Assembly: GCA_030611585.1 (NCBI GenBank)
Contig: JAUWPM010000006.1
Location: forward strand, 1 to 43,704
Direction of reading: 5' to 3'
Length of the DNA: 43,704 nt
Source: Methanosarcinales archaeon
GTDB lineage: Archaea; Halobacteriota; Syntropharchaeia; Alkanophagales; Methanospirareceae
The translations under genes were made by a program, and so were the position numbers. Position 1 is the stretch's first letter; every line of letters begins with the position of its first letter. Below the pieces are notes generated by a model that saw only the letters and a program-made list of their open reading frames with translations, searched no databases and was not told where the DNA came from. Positions 12,292-21,686 of the stretch are shown one piece after another.

Positions 12292-14094
12292 TCAATCCTT
12301 CATATACACCGACTTCTGCTTCTGCTCTTCGGTTCCGGTGTATTTCAACCGTCCGCCTTTAAATTTGAACTCCTGCGGCTGCCTCTCCTTCTCTATCAGA
12401 TCGCGTGTTCTGCCTGCTATCTGCGCTTCGGGATTCGCCGCCTCCTCTGCTATCGCACTCTTCACGATATGCAAATCGTCTATCCGTAGCATTCCGGCAG
12501 CGGCATTCGCAGCAGAGATAAAAGCCTGTAATTTCACCGCTAACGGGTCTATGATTCCCAATTCCGTCATGTCCTCTTTCACGGTCTTGTCCTTCCCAGA
12601 GATCCCCGCGTTTTTATTGCCCGCGTAATGCTCCGCTCTGAGCGCTGTGAGCGTGTCAATCTGGTCCATCCCGCTGTTCTTCGCTATCGCCCTTGGTATG
12701 CACTCTAAAGCGTCCGCAAACACGTTTACTGCTAATTGCTCCTTGCTCGGTATAGTTCTCGCAAAGTTCCGCAATTCAGTTGCACACTCTATTTCTGCTG
12801 CACCCCCCCCAGGCACTACTCTCGCATCGTCAAATAAAGTGGCAACGGCGTGCATAGCACTCCTTATATCGCCTACCATGCCCTCTAAAATCCTGAGATG
12901 GGCACCTCTTATAAGCATCGTCGAGGATTTCTTATACGGGCAGTCATCGAAGAATACGTACTTTGCACCGCCTACCTCTCGCTGTGCTACCCGTCCTGCA
13001 GAGCCTAATTTGTCTTCACTTAGGTCGCTTACGTCTTGCACTATCTTCCCGGCGGTGGATTTCGCCAACCGCTTCAAATCGGTCATTTTCACTCGCTTTA
13101 TCAGCATTATCCCCGCCCTTCGGAACTTGCCCAGCGCATCGTCATCCACACCCCACCGGCAACAAACCACGTTCGCACCCGAATTTATGACGCCATCAAT
13201 AAGCTCATTGAAAAGCCGCGCTCGGGCATCTCGGAACTCTCTGAAATGAGATGCCTTTGAAAACTTAACGTGAAAATCAAATCCTCCGACCGTTTCACCC
13301 GCTTTGCTCCGTTCTCTCGCTCCGGTTCCGGTCGGTAGTTCCTTCCTGCCTTTTACTTTCGGCTCTTTATGCTCAATGGGGAAATCGAGCAGAGCTATCT
13401 TTGCGTTCTTCACCTCCGTTGGAAGATCGTCCAAAACGCTCCGGTCCACCACCACGCCGTCGAGAAAACGCGTATCGTCCACACTCCCCCCTGCCTTTGC
13501 CTCTATTTCTACTTCATCCACGTCTATCGGCAACTCCCCACTCTCGCTTATCCTTCTTATGCTCCCCACGACTGCGTCTACCAATCTATTTTCATCGCAA
13601 TACTCGCCCTTCTTCAACGCGGTCCTCGCCACTTGCTTCAAATACTCATCGCTTTCTCTTATCTCCACCGGCGACGCAATCTCATTTAAAACCTCTTTCG
13701 CACGCTCCAGCGCCTTTTCATAGCCGTTCACAATCACGTTCTGATGTAGCCCCAGATTCTTCAGTTCAAACCCTCGCCACACCAGCTCGCCGGTCAGAAT
13801 CATAACGGTAGCTACACCGTCCCCAACTCGTTCACCCTGTGCTAAGCCCGCGTTGATCAATATATCCGCGGCGGGATGCGTGTATGCTAATTCCCGTATT
13901 ATGCTGTATGCGTTACTGGTGACGAGGTCGTCAGCTTCTATTTTCGTGGCGCCACTGGTTATCAATTTCTTCGAGCCGAGAGGACCAATGGTGGATTTGA
14001 ATATATCGGAAAAAGTAAGCGATACGAGTGCATTGGTCTCCTGAATCTCTTCAGACGGCACTGCACCCGGCGGTAACTCTTCTTTTATTGTCAT
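12292..14094 (-). CDS. Divergent group II chaperonin (thermosome-like) subunit
   Basis: 600 aa; IGPLGSKKLI, VGDGVATVMILTGEL (altered GDGTT), GANVVCCRWGVDDDALGKFRRAGIMLIKRVKMTDLKRLAKSTAGKI, VVPGGGAAEIECATELRNFA. Confidence 0.88.
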   Translation of the reverse strand: MTIKEELPPGAVPSEEIQETNALVSLTFSDIFKSTIGPLGSKKLITSGATKIEADDLVTSNAYSIIRELAYTHPAADILINAGLAQGERVGDGVATVMILTGELVWRGFELKNLGLHQNVIVNGYEKALERAKEVLNEIASPVEIRESDEYLKQVARTALKKGEYCDENRLVDAVVGSIRRISESGELPIDVDEVEIEAKAGGSVDDTRFLDGVVVDRSVLDDLPTEVKNAKIALLDFPIEHKEPKVKGRKELPTGTGARERSKAGETVGGFDFHVKFSKASHFREFRDARARLFNELIDGVINSGANVVCCRWGVDDDALGKFRRAGIMLIKRVKMTDLKRLAKSTAGKIVQDVSDLSEDKLGSAGRVAQREVGGAKYVFFDDCPYKKSSTMLIRGAHLRILEGMVGDIRSAMHAVATLFDDARVVPGGGAAEIECATELRNFARTIPSKEQLAVNVFADALECIPRAIAKNSGMDQIDTLTALRAEHYAGNKNAGISGKDKTVKEDMTELGIIDPLAVKLQAFISAANAAAGMLRIDDLHIVKSAIAEEAANPEAQIAGRTRDLIEKERQPQEFKFKGGRLKYTGTEEQKQKSVYMKD

Positions 14095-14182
14095 CTTTTT
14101 ATTCTCTTCCTATCTTCGCGCCTTCATCACACTGCAAGTGTAAATAAGGAGATAACCTTCAGCAATAAAAAACCTTAAAACG

Positions 14183-15355
14183 TTATACATTCACTTCCCC
14201 CGCTTTCTTGATAGCATATTGTGTGCCAAGCGGAGAGAATAACTGGAACAAGGCGGTTGTAGTCGCCATCAGCGTGATTATTACGCCTCCCAACTCGTAT
14301 CCGGATAATTCCTGAGCCGCAAGGAACGCGAGACCAACGGCAACACCCGCCTGATTGAGCAATGCAATACCAAGATATTTCGTTATTTTCGGTTCGGATT
14401 TAGACAGGATGCCCCCCATACTGCAGCCCAATATCTTACCAACGCTTCTACCAATACAATAAACGATTACGATCGCCCATATAGACGCAAACTGTGAAAA
14501 GTCTATTTCCATGCCGATTACGGCGAAAAATAGTATGAATACCGGGGTCATAATATTATCTATCAGCTCGTTGGAACGATTGCCAATGTGCACATTGAAG
14601 TTGATCACCGTCGTTCCCAGAACCATGCAAGCGAGAATTGCCGAGACACCGATCATCTCCGCAAGACCCCAACACAGAATCGCAACGGCAGCACAGACAA
14701 CAAAGAGGTGGTCAGAGGATAGAACTCTTTTTTTCGTGACGTATGAAATGGCAAGTCCAAATGCGCCTCCAAGTGCTACTGCACCAAAAATCTCCCATAC
14801 GGGATAAACAATGGAAGATGCGATGCTGACTTCACCACCTAAGAGCATCTTCGTCCATATAACGCCAACCGAATAGATGACAATCGCCGCTGCGTCGTCC
14901 AGCCCCACAACGGCAATGCTCACATCTGTAAGTGTTCCTTTTGACCGGAGGTCTCTTAATACAGCTATTGTTCCCGCAGGAGCGGTTGCCGGAGCCAAAG
15001 AAGCCAGAATTATGGACAGTGGGAGATCTCCCGTCAACAAATATATAACAATCCACACTGCAATAGATGTTACGAGCACCTCCACAATTAGTATTATCAG
15101 TACTTTCTTCCCCATTTTCTTGAGAAAAGAGAAGGAGAAACTCAATCCCACCATGTAAGCAACAAAAGCAAGCGTTACTCCGCTAATAATGGTGTCAAAG
15201 TGTTCGGGGGCGCTGAAATGTAAAATTGGTCCTATGATAATCCCCGCAAAGAGATACGCCAGCACTTCGGTCAAACCTACTTTACGCAGTAGCTGCCCAA
15301 GTACAAATCCAAGGAGAAGCACCAAACCAACGAGAACGTAAATATTAGACGTCAT
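14183..15355 (-). CDS. CPA2-type Na+(K+)/H+ antiporter
   Basis: Multi-TM; LRKVGLTEVLAYLFAGIIIGP; AVVGLDDAAAIVIYSV; typical NapA/KefB-like fold motifs. Confidence 0.85.
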   Translation of the reverse strand: MTSNIYVLVGLVLLLGFVLGQLLRKVGLTEVLAYLFAGIIIGPILHFSAPEHFDTIISGVTLAFVAYMVGLSFSFSFLKKMGKKVLIILIVEVLVTSIAVWIVIYLLTGDLPLSIILASLAPATAPAGTIAVLRDLRSKGTLTDVSIAVVGLDDAAAIVIYSVGVIWTKMLLGGEVSIASSIVYPVWEIFGAVALGGAFGLAISYVTKKRVLSSDHLFVVCAAVAILCWGLAEMIGVSAILACMVLGTTVINFNVHIGNRSNELIDNIMTPVFILFFAVIGMEIDFSQFASIWAIVIVYCIGRSVGKILGCSMGGILSKSEPKITKYLGIALLNQAGVAVGLAFLAAQELSGYELGGVIITLMATTTALFQLFSPLGTQYAIKKAGEVNV

Positions 15356-15813
15356 TCTTGTATCATAAATCGGTATCTGAGATTTTTAATCAGGAGTTGA
15401 AGCGTTATTTCTCCCACGAGCCGTTTGGTTTCATCAGCAACTGGCAGTCTCCTGATATTAAATGTTGTAAGCTTTTTTAGAATGTCCTCCATGCTATCCT
15501 CTGGTGAGCACATTACGGGATTATACGTCATGATGTCCCGGACAGTGCTTTCTACATGTAATATATCCGGTCTGGAAAGTCCAAAGATTCTCTCCTTTTT
15601 CCTCTCCTGCGGTATAATACAACGCAGCATGTCATGTTCCGTTACCACTCCAACCACCTTCATGTTCTTTGTATTGTTCACCACCCATGCGTGTGCGCTA
15701 ACGGAAAGTATGGTGAGAAACTCCTTCCAATCAGCATCTTCTTCTATAAATGGCGTATTCCACCCCGGAGTCATAATATCTTTCGTTTTTATCTCGTAAA
15801 ATTCTTCTAACAT
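15352..15813 (-). CDS. Tandem CBS domain protein, probable antiporter regulator
   Basis: VKDIM-like motifs: TKDIMTPGW..VVGVVTEHDMLR..VRDIMTYNPVMCSPEDSMEDIL..RRLPVADETKRLVGEIT; overlaps antiporter by 4 nt. Confidence 0.85.
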   Translation of the reverse strand: MLEEFYEIKTKDIMTPGWNTPFIEEDADWKEFLTILSVSAHAWVVNNTKNMKVVGVVTEHDMLRCIIPQERKKERIFGLSRPDILHVESTVRDIMTYNPVMCSPEDSMEDILKKLTTFNIRRLPVADETKRLVGEITLQLLIKNLRYRFMIQE

Positions 15814-16049
15814 GAGTTTATAATATCCTGGTGATACTATTTAAACGTATCTCTCAGCCTCGCATGCCTTTCTATAAGAACCGTCATGTAGCACATTATT
15901 TATGGAATATGACCTATGATCTTGCTATGATCAAAGACGCCGTACGCCAACTCAATGAGCCGCTGCATCTCAGAGTCTTTCTTATACGGGACAACGTTAT
16001 AGTTTCATAATTATAAAGCCGTAAGGGGCTAAAGTGAGAGGTAAGTAAG

Positions 16050-16967
16050 ATGGGCAAGAAAATCTTCGCACTCGTATCCATTCTTCTGATCGCTTCGGTC
16101 ACTGCGAACGTATACTTTATTTCTAACCAGTCCCAGTTGAACCTTTCAGAACTTAAAAGCCAGATAAACGGTCTCGAAAAAGCGAATGCCGCGCTGAGTA
16201 ACGAACTTTATCAAACCAACCTCGCGCTACAACAAGCGAGGACACAGCTCGATTTATACAGGGGACAAATAGCAGAGCTAAAAAGTCAAGTAAACCCGAG
16301 CTTCGTTGCCGGTGAGGAAGGCAAAGCCCAACTCGACGCTCCTGCGGTGATGCGGCGAGTGGAATACGGTGATGAATATCCCTTTTACACACGACGGATT
16401 GTGGAAGAGGGAACCATGATGCAGGTCTCTGTTGATATTAGACCTGGTTACGGGCGAGTCCTTGTGGAAACAAAACCGCTGATGGGCGTTGTCTTCCAGG
16501 ATGCCGCGAATACCGCAGTTGTCGCTGCCGAGAATTACACCGGCTGCGATCTCTCCGGAAGCGACGTTATATTCAGTGTTGAAGCATACGCGGAAGTCCC
16601 CGAAGTTGATGGACCCAGCGCTGGTGCCCTGATGACCACGCTTATCATTGCAGCACTGGAAAACGTCACGCTACCCGGTGATATTACCATGACGGGCACG
16701 ATCAGTAAGGAGGGACACGTTGGGGAGATTGGAGGCGTTATAGAGAAGGCAACGGCGGCGAAAGAGAATAATAAGCGTATCTTCATCCTCCCGCATGAGA
16801 ACAGTCGGTTCGTGCGGTACGAAGGAGTGAGAAAGCAGTACGGAATCATAACCGTAACTAAGCAGAACCCGATCGTAGAAGATACAAAAGAATACATCGA
16901 GCGGAATATAGGAATTCAGGTAGAATACGTTGATTCGATAGATGACGTCATGAAGATCATTTGTTAG
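16050..16967 (+). CDS. Membrane-anchored stand-alone Lon-like (S16) protease domain protein
   Basis: N-terminal TM, coiled-coil, then DGPSAGALMTTLIIAAL (catalytic Ser) and GHVGEIGGVIEKATAAKENNKRIFILP (catalytic Lys); no AAA module. Confidence 0.85.
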   Translation: MGKKIFALVSILLIASVTANVYFISNQSQLNLSELKSQINGLEKANAALSNELYQTNLALQQARTQLDLYRGQIAELKSQVNPSFVAGEEGKAQLDAPAVMRRVEYGDEYPFYTRRIVEEGTMMQVSVDIRPGYGRVLVETKPLMGVVFQDAANTAVVAAENYTGCDLSGSDVIFSVEAYAEVPEVDGPSAGALMTTLIIAALENVTLPGDITMTGTISKEGHVGEIGGVIEKATAAKENNKRIFILPHENSRFVRYEGVRKQYGIITVTKQNPIVEDTKEYIERNIGIQVEYVDSIDDVMKIIC

Positions 16968-16998
16968 CCTTTTTATTCCTAACCTCTTCTTTACTTTG

Positions 16999-17700
16999 AT
17001 GCTCAATTACTTTGATCTCAACGTGCACGCATACCCGGAAACCGATGCGCCAGTAGAGGAACTGCACAGAGTTGCGAAAAAATATGGATACGCCGGCATT
17101 GCAGTAACCAACCACAGTGAGGTTGTGCAAGAGCAACCAGAATCAAATGCCGTCTTCTATGGTGTAGAGATAAAAACGAATTCGGTTTCTGACCTGAAAA
17201 GAAAAGTAAAGCTTCACTGGGGCAAAGTGTCCTTATTAGCGGTTCACGGCGGTAATGATAAGATAAATAGAGCTGCGGTAGAGAATCCAAGGGTGGATGT
17301 ATTGGCTCATCCGTGTGGAGAGCGAGGAGAAAGGGGATTGAACCACGTATTGGTGCGATACGCTGCTGAGAATGGCGTTGCAATAGACTTCAATATGAAT
17401 GCAATAATCCACAGCCGAAGAGGTGAGAGAGCGCGAACCCTCGGTAAAATGCGTGAGAATTTGAAGCTCGTACGGAAATATAAGGCTCAGATGATATTAA
17501 CCAGCCATGCTCACTCAATATACGATTTGAGGGCGCCACGGGAGATGATTGCACTTGCAGCTCTCTTCGGGATGACTAAAGAAGAGGCTACGAGTGCGTT
17601 ATGCGATATTCCCGCGGGAATATTGGAGAAGAGATGGAAAAAGGATAGGGATGTGGAGATAATAAAAAATGAAAAAGGCAAAGTGCAAAAGTCAAAATAA
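16999..17700 (+). CDS. rnp3: RNase P protein component 3 (p30-like)
   Basis: DLNVHAYPETDAPVEELHRVAKKYGYAGIAVTNHSE..VDVLAHPCG..NGVAIDFNMNAII..MILTSHAHSIYDLRAPRE. Confidence 0.9.
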   Translation: MLNYFDLNVHAYPETDAPVEELHRVAKKYGYAGIAVTNHSEVVQEQPESNAVFYGVEIKTNSVSDLKRKVKLHWGKVSLLAVHGGNDKINRAAVENPRVDVLAHPCGERGERGLNHVLVRYAAENGVAIDFNMNAIIHSRRGERARTLGKMRENLKLVRKYKAQMILTSHAHSIYDLRAPREMIALAALFGMTKEEATSALCDIPAGILEKRWKKDRDVEIIKNEKGKVQKSK

Positions 17701-17787
17701 ACTGCTCTTTAAGAAAGAACGCCTGACCAGAGGAACTACTATTTTTCCTTTCTGCCTATTTGCTATTTGCAATTTGCAATTTGCATT

Positions 17788-18160
17788 GTTGATTCTGCCG
17801 CCTTCTCTCCGTGAGCGGAGGAGGTATCTGCTCTTCGAGGTGCTGTGCGAGCGAGAGATAGACAAGCGGGAATTGTTGAAAGAGATATGGGACTCACTTT
17901 ATTCATTGTACGGCGACGTGGGCGCGAGTGAAAGTAAGGTATGGCTGATCGAATACCATAACCATAAAAGGGAAGATGCAAACGGCAGCAACAGCAGCGG
18001 CGGTGGCGGCGTGGGCGTCCTGAGATGCGCTCATGATAAAGTCGAGGAAGTACGAGCGTCATTAGCGTGCATTCATTCGATAAATGAAGCACGAATTGGC
18101 ATACGAGTACTCAAAATCTCAGGTACCATAAAAGGGGCAACAGCAACTCGCCTTCGATGA
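17788..18160 (+). CDS. rnp2: RNase P protein component 2 (Pop5-like); start approximate, probably within the 17669 ORF
   Basis: LPPSLRERRRYLLFEVLCEREIDKRELLKEIWDSLYSLYGDVGASESKVWLIEY..GVLRCAHDKVEEVRASLACIHSINEARIGIRVLKISGTIKGA. Confidence 0.87.
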
Positions 18161-18168
18161 CATTGCTT

Positions 18169-19341
18169 TTAACCTCGCCCCTTCAGCATTTCCATAAACA
18201 TCGCTAAATCTCTTCTCGTTATGAGTCCCACGATGCTTCCGGTTATCGTATCTTCCACAGCCAGAACTTTCCTCTTGTTCCTCATCATCCTTTTTAGCGC
18301 TTCTGCCGCCTCCTCTTCTTGTGAGATAACCTCACTCATTCTATCAAAGGAGTTTATCACATCAGAGACCTTTAAACGGTAACGCTGCTCGGCGGACAAC
18401 TTTTTTATCTCATCAAACGTTATAAACCCTTTTAATTCGCCGTTCTCACTAACCACCGCATATTCGGCTGTTTTCTCCTCGAGCATCTTATTCACCAGTT
18501 CCACGATTGGCATATCCTCTGGCACGCTCGTTCTCTCAGTTCTCATTACGTGCTTCACCTTTATCCCCTCTAAGGAAGAGAAAGTGATGGTGGCGTTTTC
18601 TTCTTCGGTCGCTGCGATGTATAAGAAAGTAGCAAGTAAAGGAAACCAGATATTACCGGTTATTATTTCGCCAGTTAGAATAAACGTGAAAGGGTCCACA
18701 ATAAAGCCCCCGACTGCCATCACAACGGCGAATATTTTACCTACCAACACCGCCCGTTTCGTCGCTTTTAGAAATGGCATTCTCTTTGCAAGGAAAGCCC
18801 TAAAAACTCGACCGCCATCCATTGGAAATGCGGGTATCAAGTTAAAAAATGCTAATGCCACGTTAAGAAATCCCAGAGTGAACACTAAAATCTCAACCGG
18901 GCGATAAACGGCTAAATTTAACGTTTTTATACCAAAATAAGCGAGAAGAAATAGACCGCCGAGGGCAATGCTCATCAAAGGACCCGCAATTGCTATCCGC
19001 CACTCCTTATCAGGGTTCTTTGGGATATCCTCCATCATGGCTACGCCACCGAAGAAGAAAAGCGTAATGCCGTGTATTTTCGTCCCAAACTTCATTGCAA
19101 CGTATGAATGGGACAACTCATGGAGTAACAAAGTAAAGAAGAAAAGAACAGCGGCAATCGAGGATAAGAAATAGCGGAAGAAAGTATCCATTTCAATGCC
19201 ACCTAAGCCCATAGGGATACGATATTCGGTGGCAGGAAGAGTTGCGAATCCATATATAATCCCAAAGAGGATGAATAAAAAGGTAAAATGCAATCGTATG
19301 GGTATGCCAATAATTCTGCCGACTTGTATAGATGTTTGCAT
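18169..19341 (-). CDS. Site-2 protease (M50) with CBS domains
   Basis: LLHELSHSYVAMKFG (HExxH-like HELSH), NLIPAFPMDGGRVFRAFLA (NPDG-like), C-terminal CBS pair. Confidence 0.92.
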   Translation of the reverse strand: MQTSIQVGRIIGIPIRLHFTFLFILFGIIYGFATLPATEYRIPMGLGGIEMDTFFRYFLSSIAAVLFFFTLLLHELSHSYVAMKFGTKIHGITLFFFGGVAMMEDIPKNPDKEWRIAIAGPLMSIALGGLFLLAYFGIKTLNLAVYRPVEILVFTLGFLNVALAFFNLIPAFPMDGGRVFRAFLAKRMPFLKATKRAVLVGKIFAVVMAVGGFIVDPFTFILTGEIITGNIWFPLLATFLYIAATEEENATITFSSLEGIKVKHVMRTERTSVPEDMPIVELVNKMLEEKTAEYAVVSENGELKGFITFDEIKKLSAEQRYRLKVSDVINSFDRMSEVISQEEEAAEALKRMMRNKRKVLAVEDTITGSIVGLITRRDLAMFMEMLKGRG

Positions 19342-19401
19342 CGTTTCTTCGTTAGATTGATCCGTTAATTATATATATTTCTCCAATTCATAAATAGCAT
19401 T

Positions 19402-19677
19402 ATGGAAATACAATTGTCTTCTTTGTATGGGCAGGATTTGTACACGGATAGAGGAATCTACGTTGGCAAGATCGAGGACGTGAGTGTTGACGTAAGGGAG
19501 AAGCGAGTATCGGGTCTGGCGGTGAAGAACGTAAATCCAAACGCGTTCAACGCGGGCAGAAGGAAAGGGGTGATCATTCCTTACCGGTGGGTAACCGCAA
19601 TTGGCGATATAGTGCTCATAAAGCACGTGCGGAGAAGAGCGGCGGAGCGAGAGGGAGAGGAAGAAGAGGAAGGATAG
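19402..19677 (+). CDS. PRC-barrel domain protein
   Basis: LSSLYGQDLYTDRGIYVGKIEDVSVDVREKRVSGLAV..IIPYRWVTAIGDIVLI. Confidence 0.85.
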   Translation: MEIQLSSLYGQDLYTDRGIYVGKIEDVSVDVREKRVSGLAVKNVNPNAFNAGRRKGVIIPYRWVTAIGDIVLIKHVRRRAAEREGEEEEEG

Positions 19678-19692
19678 AAGAAGAAGTAGAAA

Positions 19693-20448
19693 GTGTCGGG
19701 GATGACTGATCAGAACCGGGATAGGGAGATATACGCGGATATAAAAGCTATTCCTCCCCTGATCGTGCGTGCTGATGGAAGGAACTTCAGGCGTGTCTTA
19801 AGCGGCGAGTTCGAGAAACCGTATGACGAGCGATTTGCAAAAGGAATGGCTGAAGCGGTGGCAATCTTCTTCGAGACGAGCGGGTTCGACCCAAAGCTTG
19901 CTTACATCTTCTCCGATGAGATAAATCTTTTCTTCCCGCAAGTTGTTCCGTTTAAAGGGCGGATAGAGAAGCTGGATTCTGTAATCGCGGGTTTTTTAGC
20001 AAGCGCGTTGACCATCGTGTTGGACTTTAAAGATGCTGTTGCCTTCGATGCACGGGTAATCCCGGTTTGCAGCAGAGAGGACGTTTGGGCGTATCTTGTG
20101 CAGCGGCAAGCAGAAGCATGGCGAAATCACATTAATGCCTATGGGTATTACGGACTGCAAGAGTCCGGGCTAAGCGAGAAGGAAGCGGAAGAGCGGCTGA
20201 AGGGTATGAAGGCAGCGCAGGTGCACGAGCTGCTTTTTCGTACGGGGATCAACCTGAATGAAACGCCAATGTGGCAGAGACGGGGCATTCTGATTGCTAA
20301 GGAGCGGTACGAAAAAGAGGGATACAACCCAAAAGCGGCGAAGAAGGTTGTGGCTACACGCTATGAGGTAGTTCAGCGCTGGGACTTGCCGCTATTCGAA
20401 TCAGAAGAAGGGCGAAATTTGATAGTGCAACTAATCAACCGAAAATGA
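19693..20448 (+). CDS. Archaeal Thg1-like 3'-5' tRNA polymerase / tRNA(His) guanylyltransferase
   Basis: PPLIVRADGRNFRRVL..AYIFSDEINLFF (metal-binding SDE); FDARVIPVCSREDVWAYLVQRQAEAWRNHINAYGYY. Confidence 0.88.
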   Translation: MSGMTDQNRDREIYADIKAIPPLIVRADGRNFRRVLSGEFEKPYDERFAKGMAEAVAIFFETSGFDPKLAYIFSDEINLFFPQVVPFKGRIEKLDSVIAGFLASALTIVLDFKDAVAFDARVIPVCSREDVWAYLVQRQAEAWRNHINAYGYYGLQESGLSEKEAEERLKGMKAAQVHELLFRTGINLNETPMWQRRGILIAKERYEKEGYNPKAAKKVVATRYEVVQRWDLPLFESEEGRNLIVQLINRK

Positions 20449-21290
20449 GAACCTATCTTGACTGCATTCCCTGTTTCGTTGATCAGGCACTCCGTGCAGG
20501 ACGAATAGCAACGGATGACGAAAAGAAACTGAAAGGGATCTTAGATGAAGTGGGAATGATGCTCCGTGACATTCCGCTTGAGAATACGCCGCCAGAAACC
20601 GGAATGCTCATATACGATAAAGTACGTAAAATCACGGGAGTATTCGACCCTTATAAGAAGCTAAAACGCGAAAGCACGGAAAAAGCTCTCGCATTATATC
20701 CCTCTTTGAAGAGTAAAGTTGAACAGTCGAATGATAAGCTGCTTACGGCAATACGAATTGCGATTGCGGGTAACGTAATAGATTTCGGCCCAAATAAGAG
20801 TTTCGATATCGAAGAAGAGATAGATGACGTGCTCACAAAAGATTTTGCGATATTCGATTACGATGAGTTCAAAGACTATTTTGGCAACACGAATGAGATT
20901 CTGTATCTCGGTGACAACGCCGGGGAAACAGTTTTCGATAGGATTTTAATAGAGGAATTGAAAAAGCCCGTGACCTACGTCGTTCGGGCGGTACCAGTGA
21001 TAAATGACGCAACCTGTGAGGACGCTTTACAGGCAGGCATTAATGAAGTTGCGACGGTAATATCGTCGGGAACGAGTGCGCCCGGAACCATCCTGAAAAC
21101 CTGCAATGCGGAATTTAAGGCGGCGTATAATAAGTCGAATTTTATAATCAGTAAGGGTCAGGGGAACTACGAGGGGCTTTCTAACGAGAACCGTCCCATA
21201 TTCTTTCTGTTGAAAGTAAAGTGTCACGTTATCGCTCAGGACGTTGGAGTTAATGTTGGCGACATCGTATTGAAGGGAATGAACGTTTAG
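20445..21290 (+). CDS. DUF89 family (damage-control phosphatase/ARMT1-like)
   Basis: YLDCIPCFVDQALRAGR (CxxC), EILYLGDNAGETVFDRILIEEL, VINDATCEDALQAGI, SKGQGNYEGL. Confidence 0.9.
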   Translation: MRTYLDCIPCFVDQALRAGRIATDDEKKLKGILDEVGMMLRDIPLENTPPETGMLIYDKVRKITGVFDPYKKLKRESTEKALALYPSLKSKVEQSNDKLLTAIRIAIAGNVIDFGPNKSFDIEEEIDDVLTKDFAIFDYDEFKDYFGNTNEILYLGDNAGETVFDRILIEELKKPVTYVVRAVPVINDATCEDALQAGINEVATVISSGTSAPGTILKTCNAEFKAAYNKSNFIISKGQGNYEGLSNENRPIFFLLKVKCHVIAQDVGVNVGDIVLKGMNV

Positions 21291-21297
21291 TTTAAAT

Positions 21298-21371
21298 GGG
21301 CCCGAAGGGATTTGAACCCTTGACCGCCCGGTTATGAGCCGGGCGCTCTAACCGTACTAAGCTACGGGCCC
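21298..21371 (-). tRNA. tRNA with CAU anticodon (elongator Met or Ile2)
   Basis: Reverse complement GGGCCCGTAGCTTAGTACGGTTAGAGCGCCCGGCTCATAACCGGGCGGTCAAGGGTTCAAATCCCTTCGGGCCC; anticodon loop CTCATAA. Confidence 0.92.
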
Positions 21372-21479
21372 TTACTTTACAAATCGGTATTAGTTCGTAA
21401 GGCAGTTTCAATTTTGTCTCCATTTTGTCTTACCTATCAATCCCTTCTTCTTTTGAATATAAAAACTCTTCTTATTAAA

Positions 21480-21605
21480 CATATTTCTGCTATTCGGAAC
21501 TGCTAATCTTAGCGTGCCACCACAACCCCCACCACCTCCTCCGTCAGCCCGTACAAATCATAAACCAGCCGGTCAATCTGCGCATCAACAATCTTTATCA
21601 TCCCC
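21480..21605 (-). pseudogene. Orphan 3'-end fragment of a type IIG restriction-methylase gene (relic R1)
   Basis: Minus frame: IKIVDAQIDRLVYDLYGLTEEVVGVVVAR*, matches C terminus of 34356..37244 (IKIVDAQIDQMVYDLYGLTEEEVKVVEAAF); shares post-stop flank with R3. Confidence 0.85.
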
Positions 21606-21686
21606 CCTTTGGCAGACCTCGCACATATATATGTGATTAAACAAAATCTTTAATTATTTAAATATGTAATTCTATAAAGATACACT

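Noticed and set aside
12647-13805. Long plus-strand ORFs opposite the thermosome gene
   Set aside because: Antisense to a recognisable chaperonin; low-complexity S/P-rich shadow translations.
21298-21480. tRNA-targeted integration site for the island
   Set aside because: The island adjoins the tRNA's 5' side, I saw no duplicated tRNA 3' end at the other edge, and no integrase gene is present.
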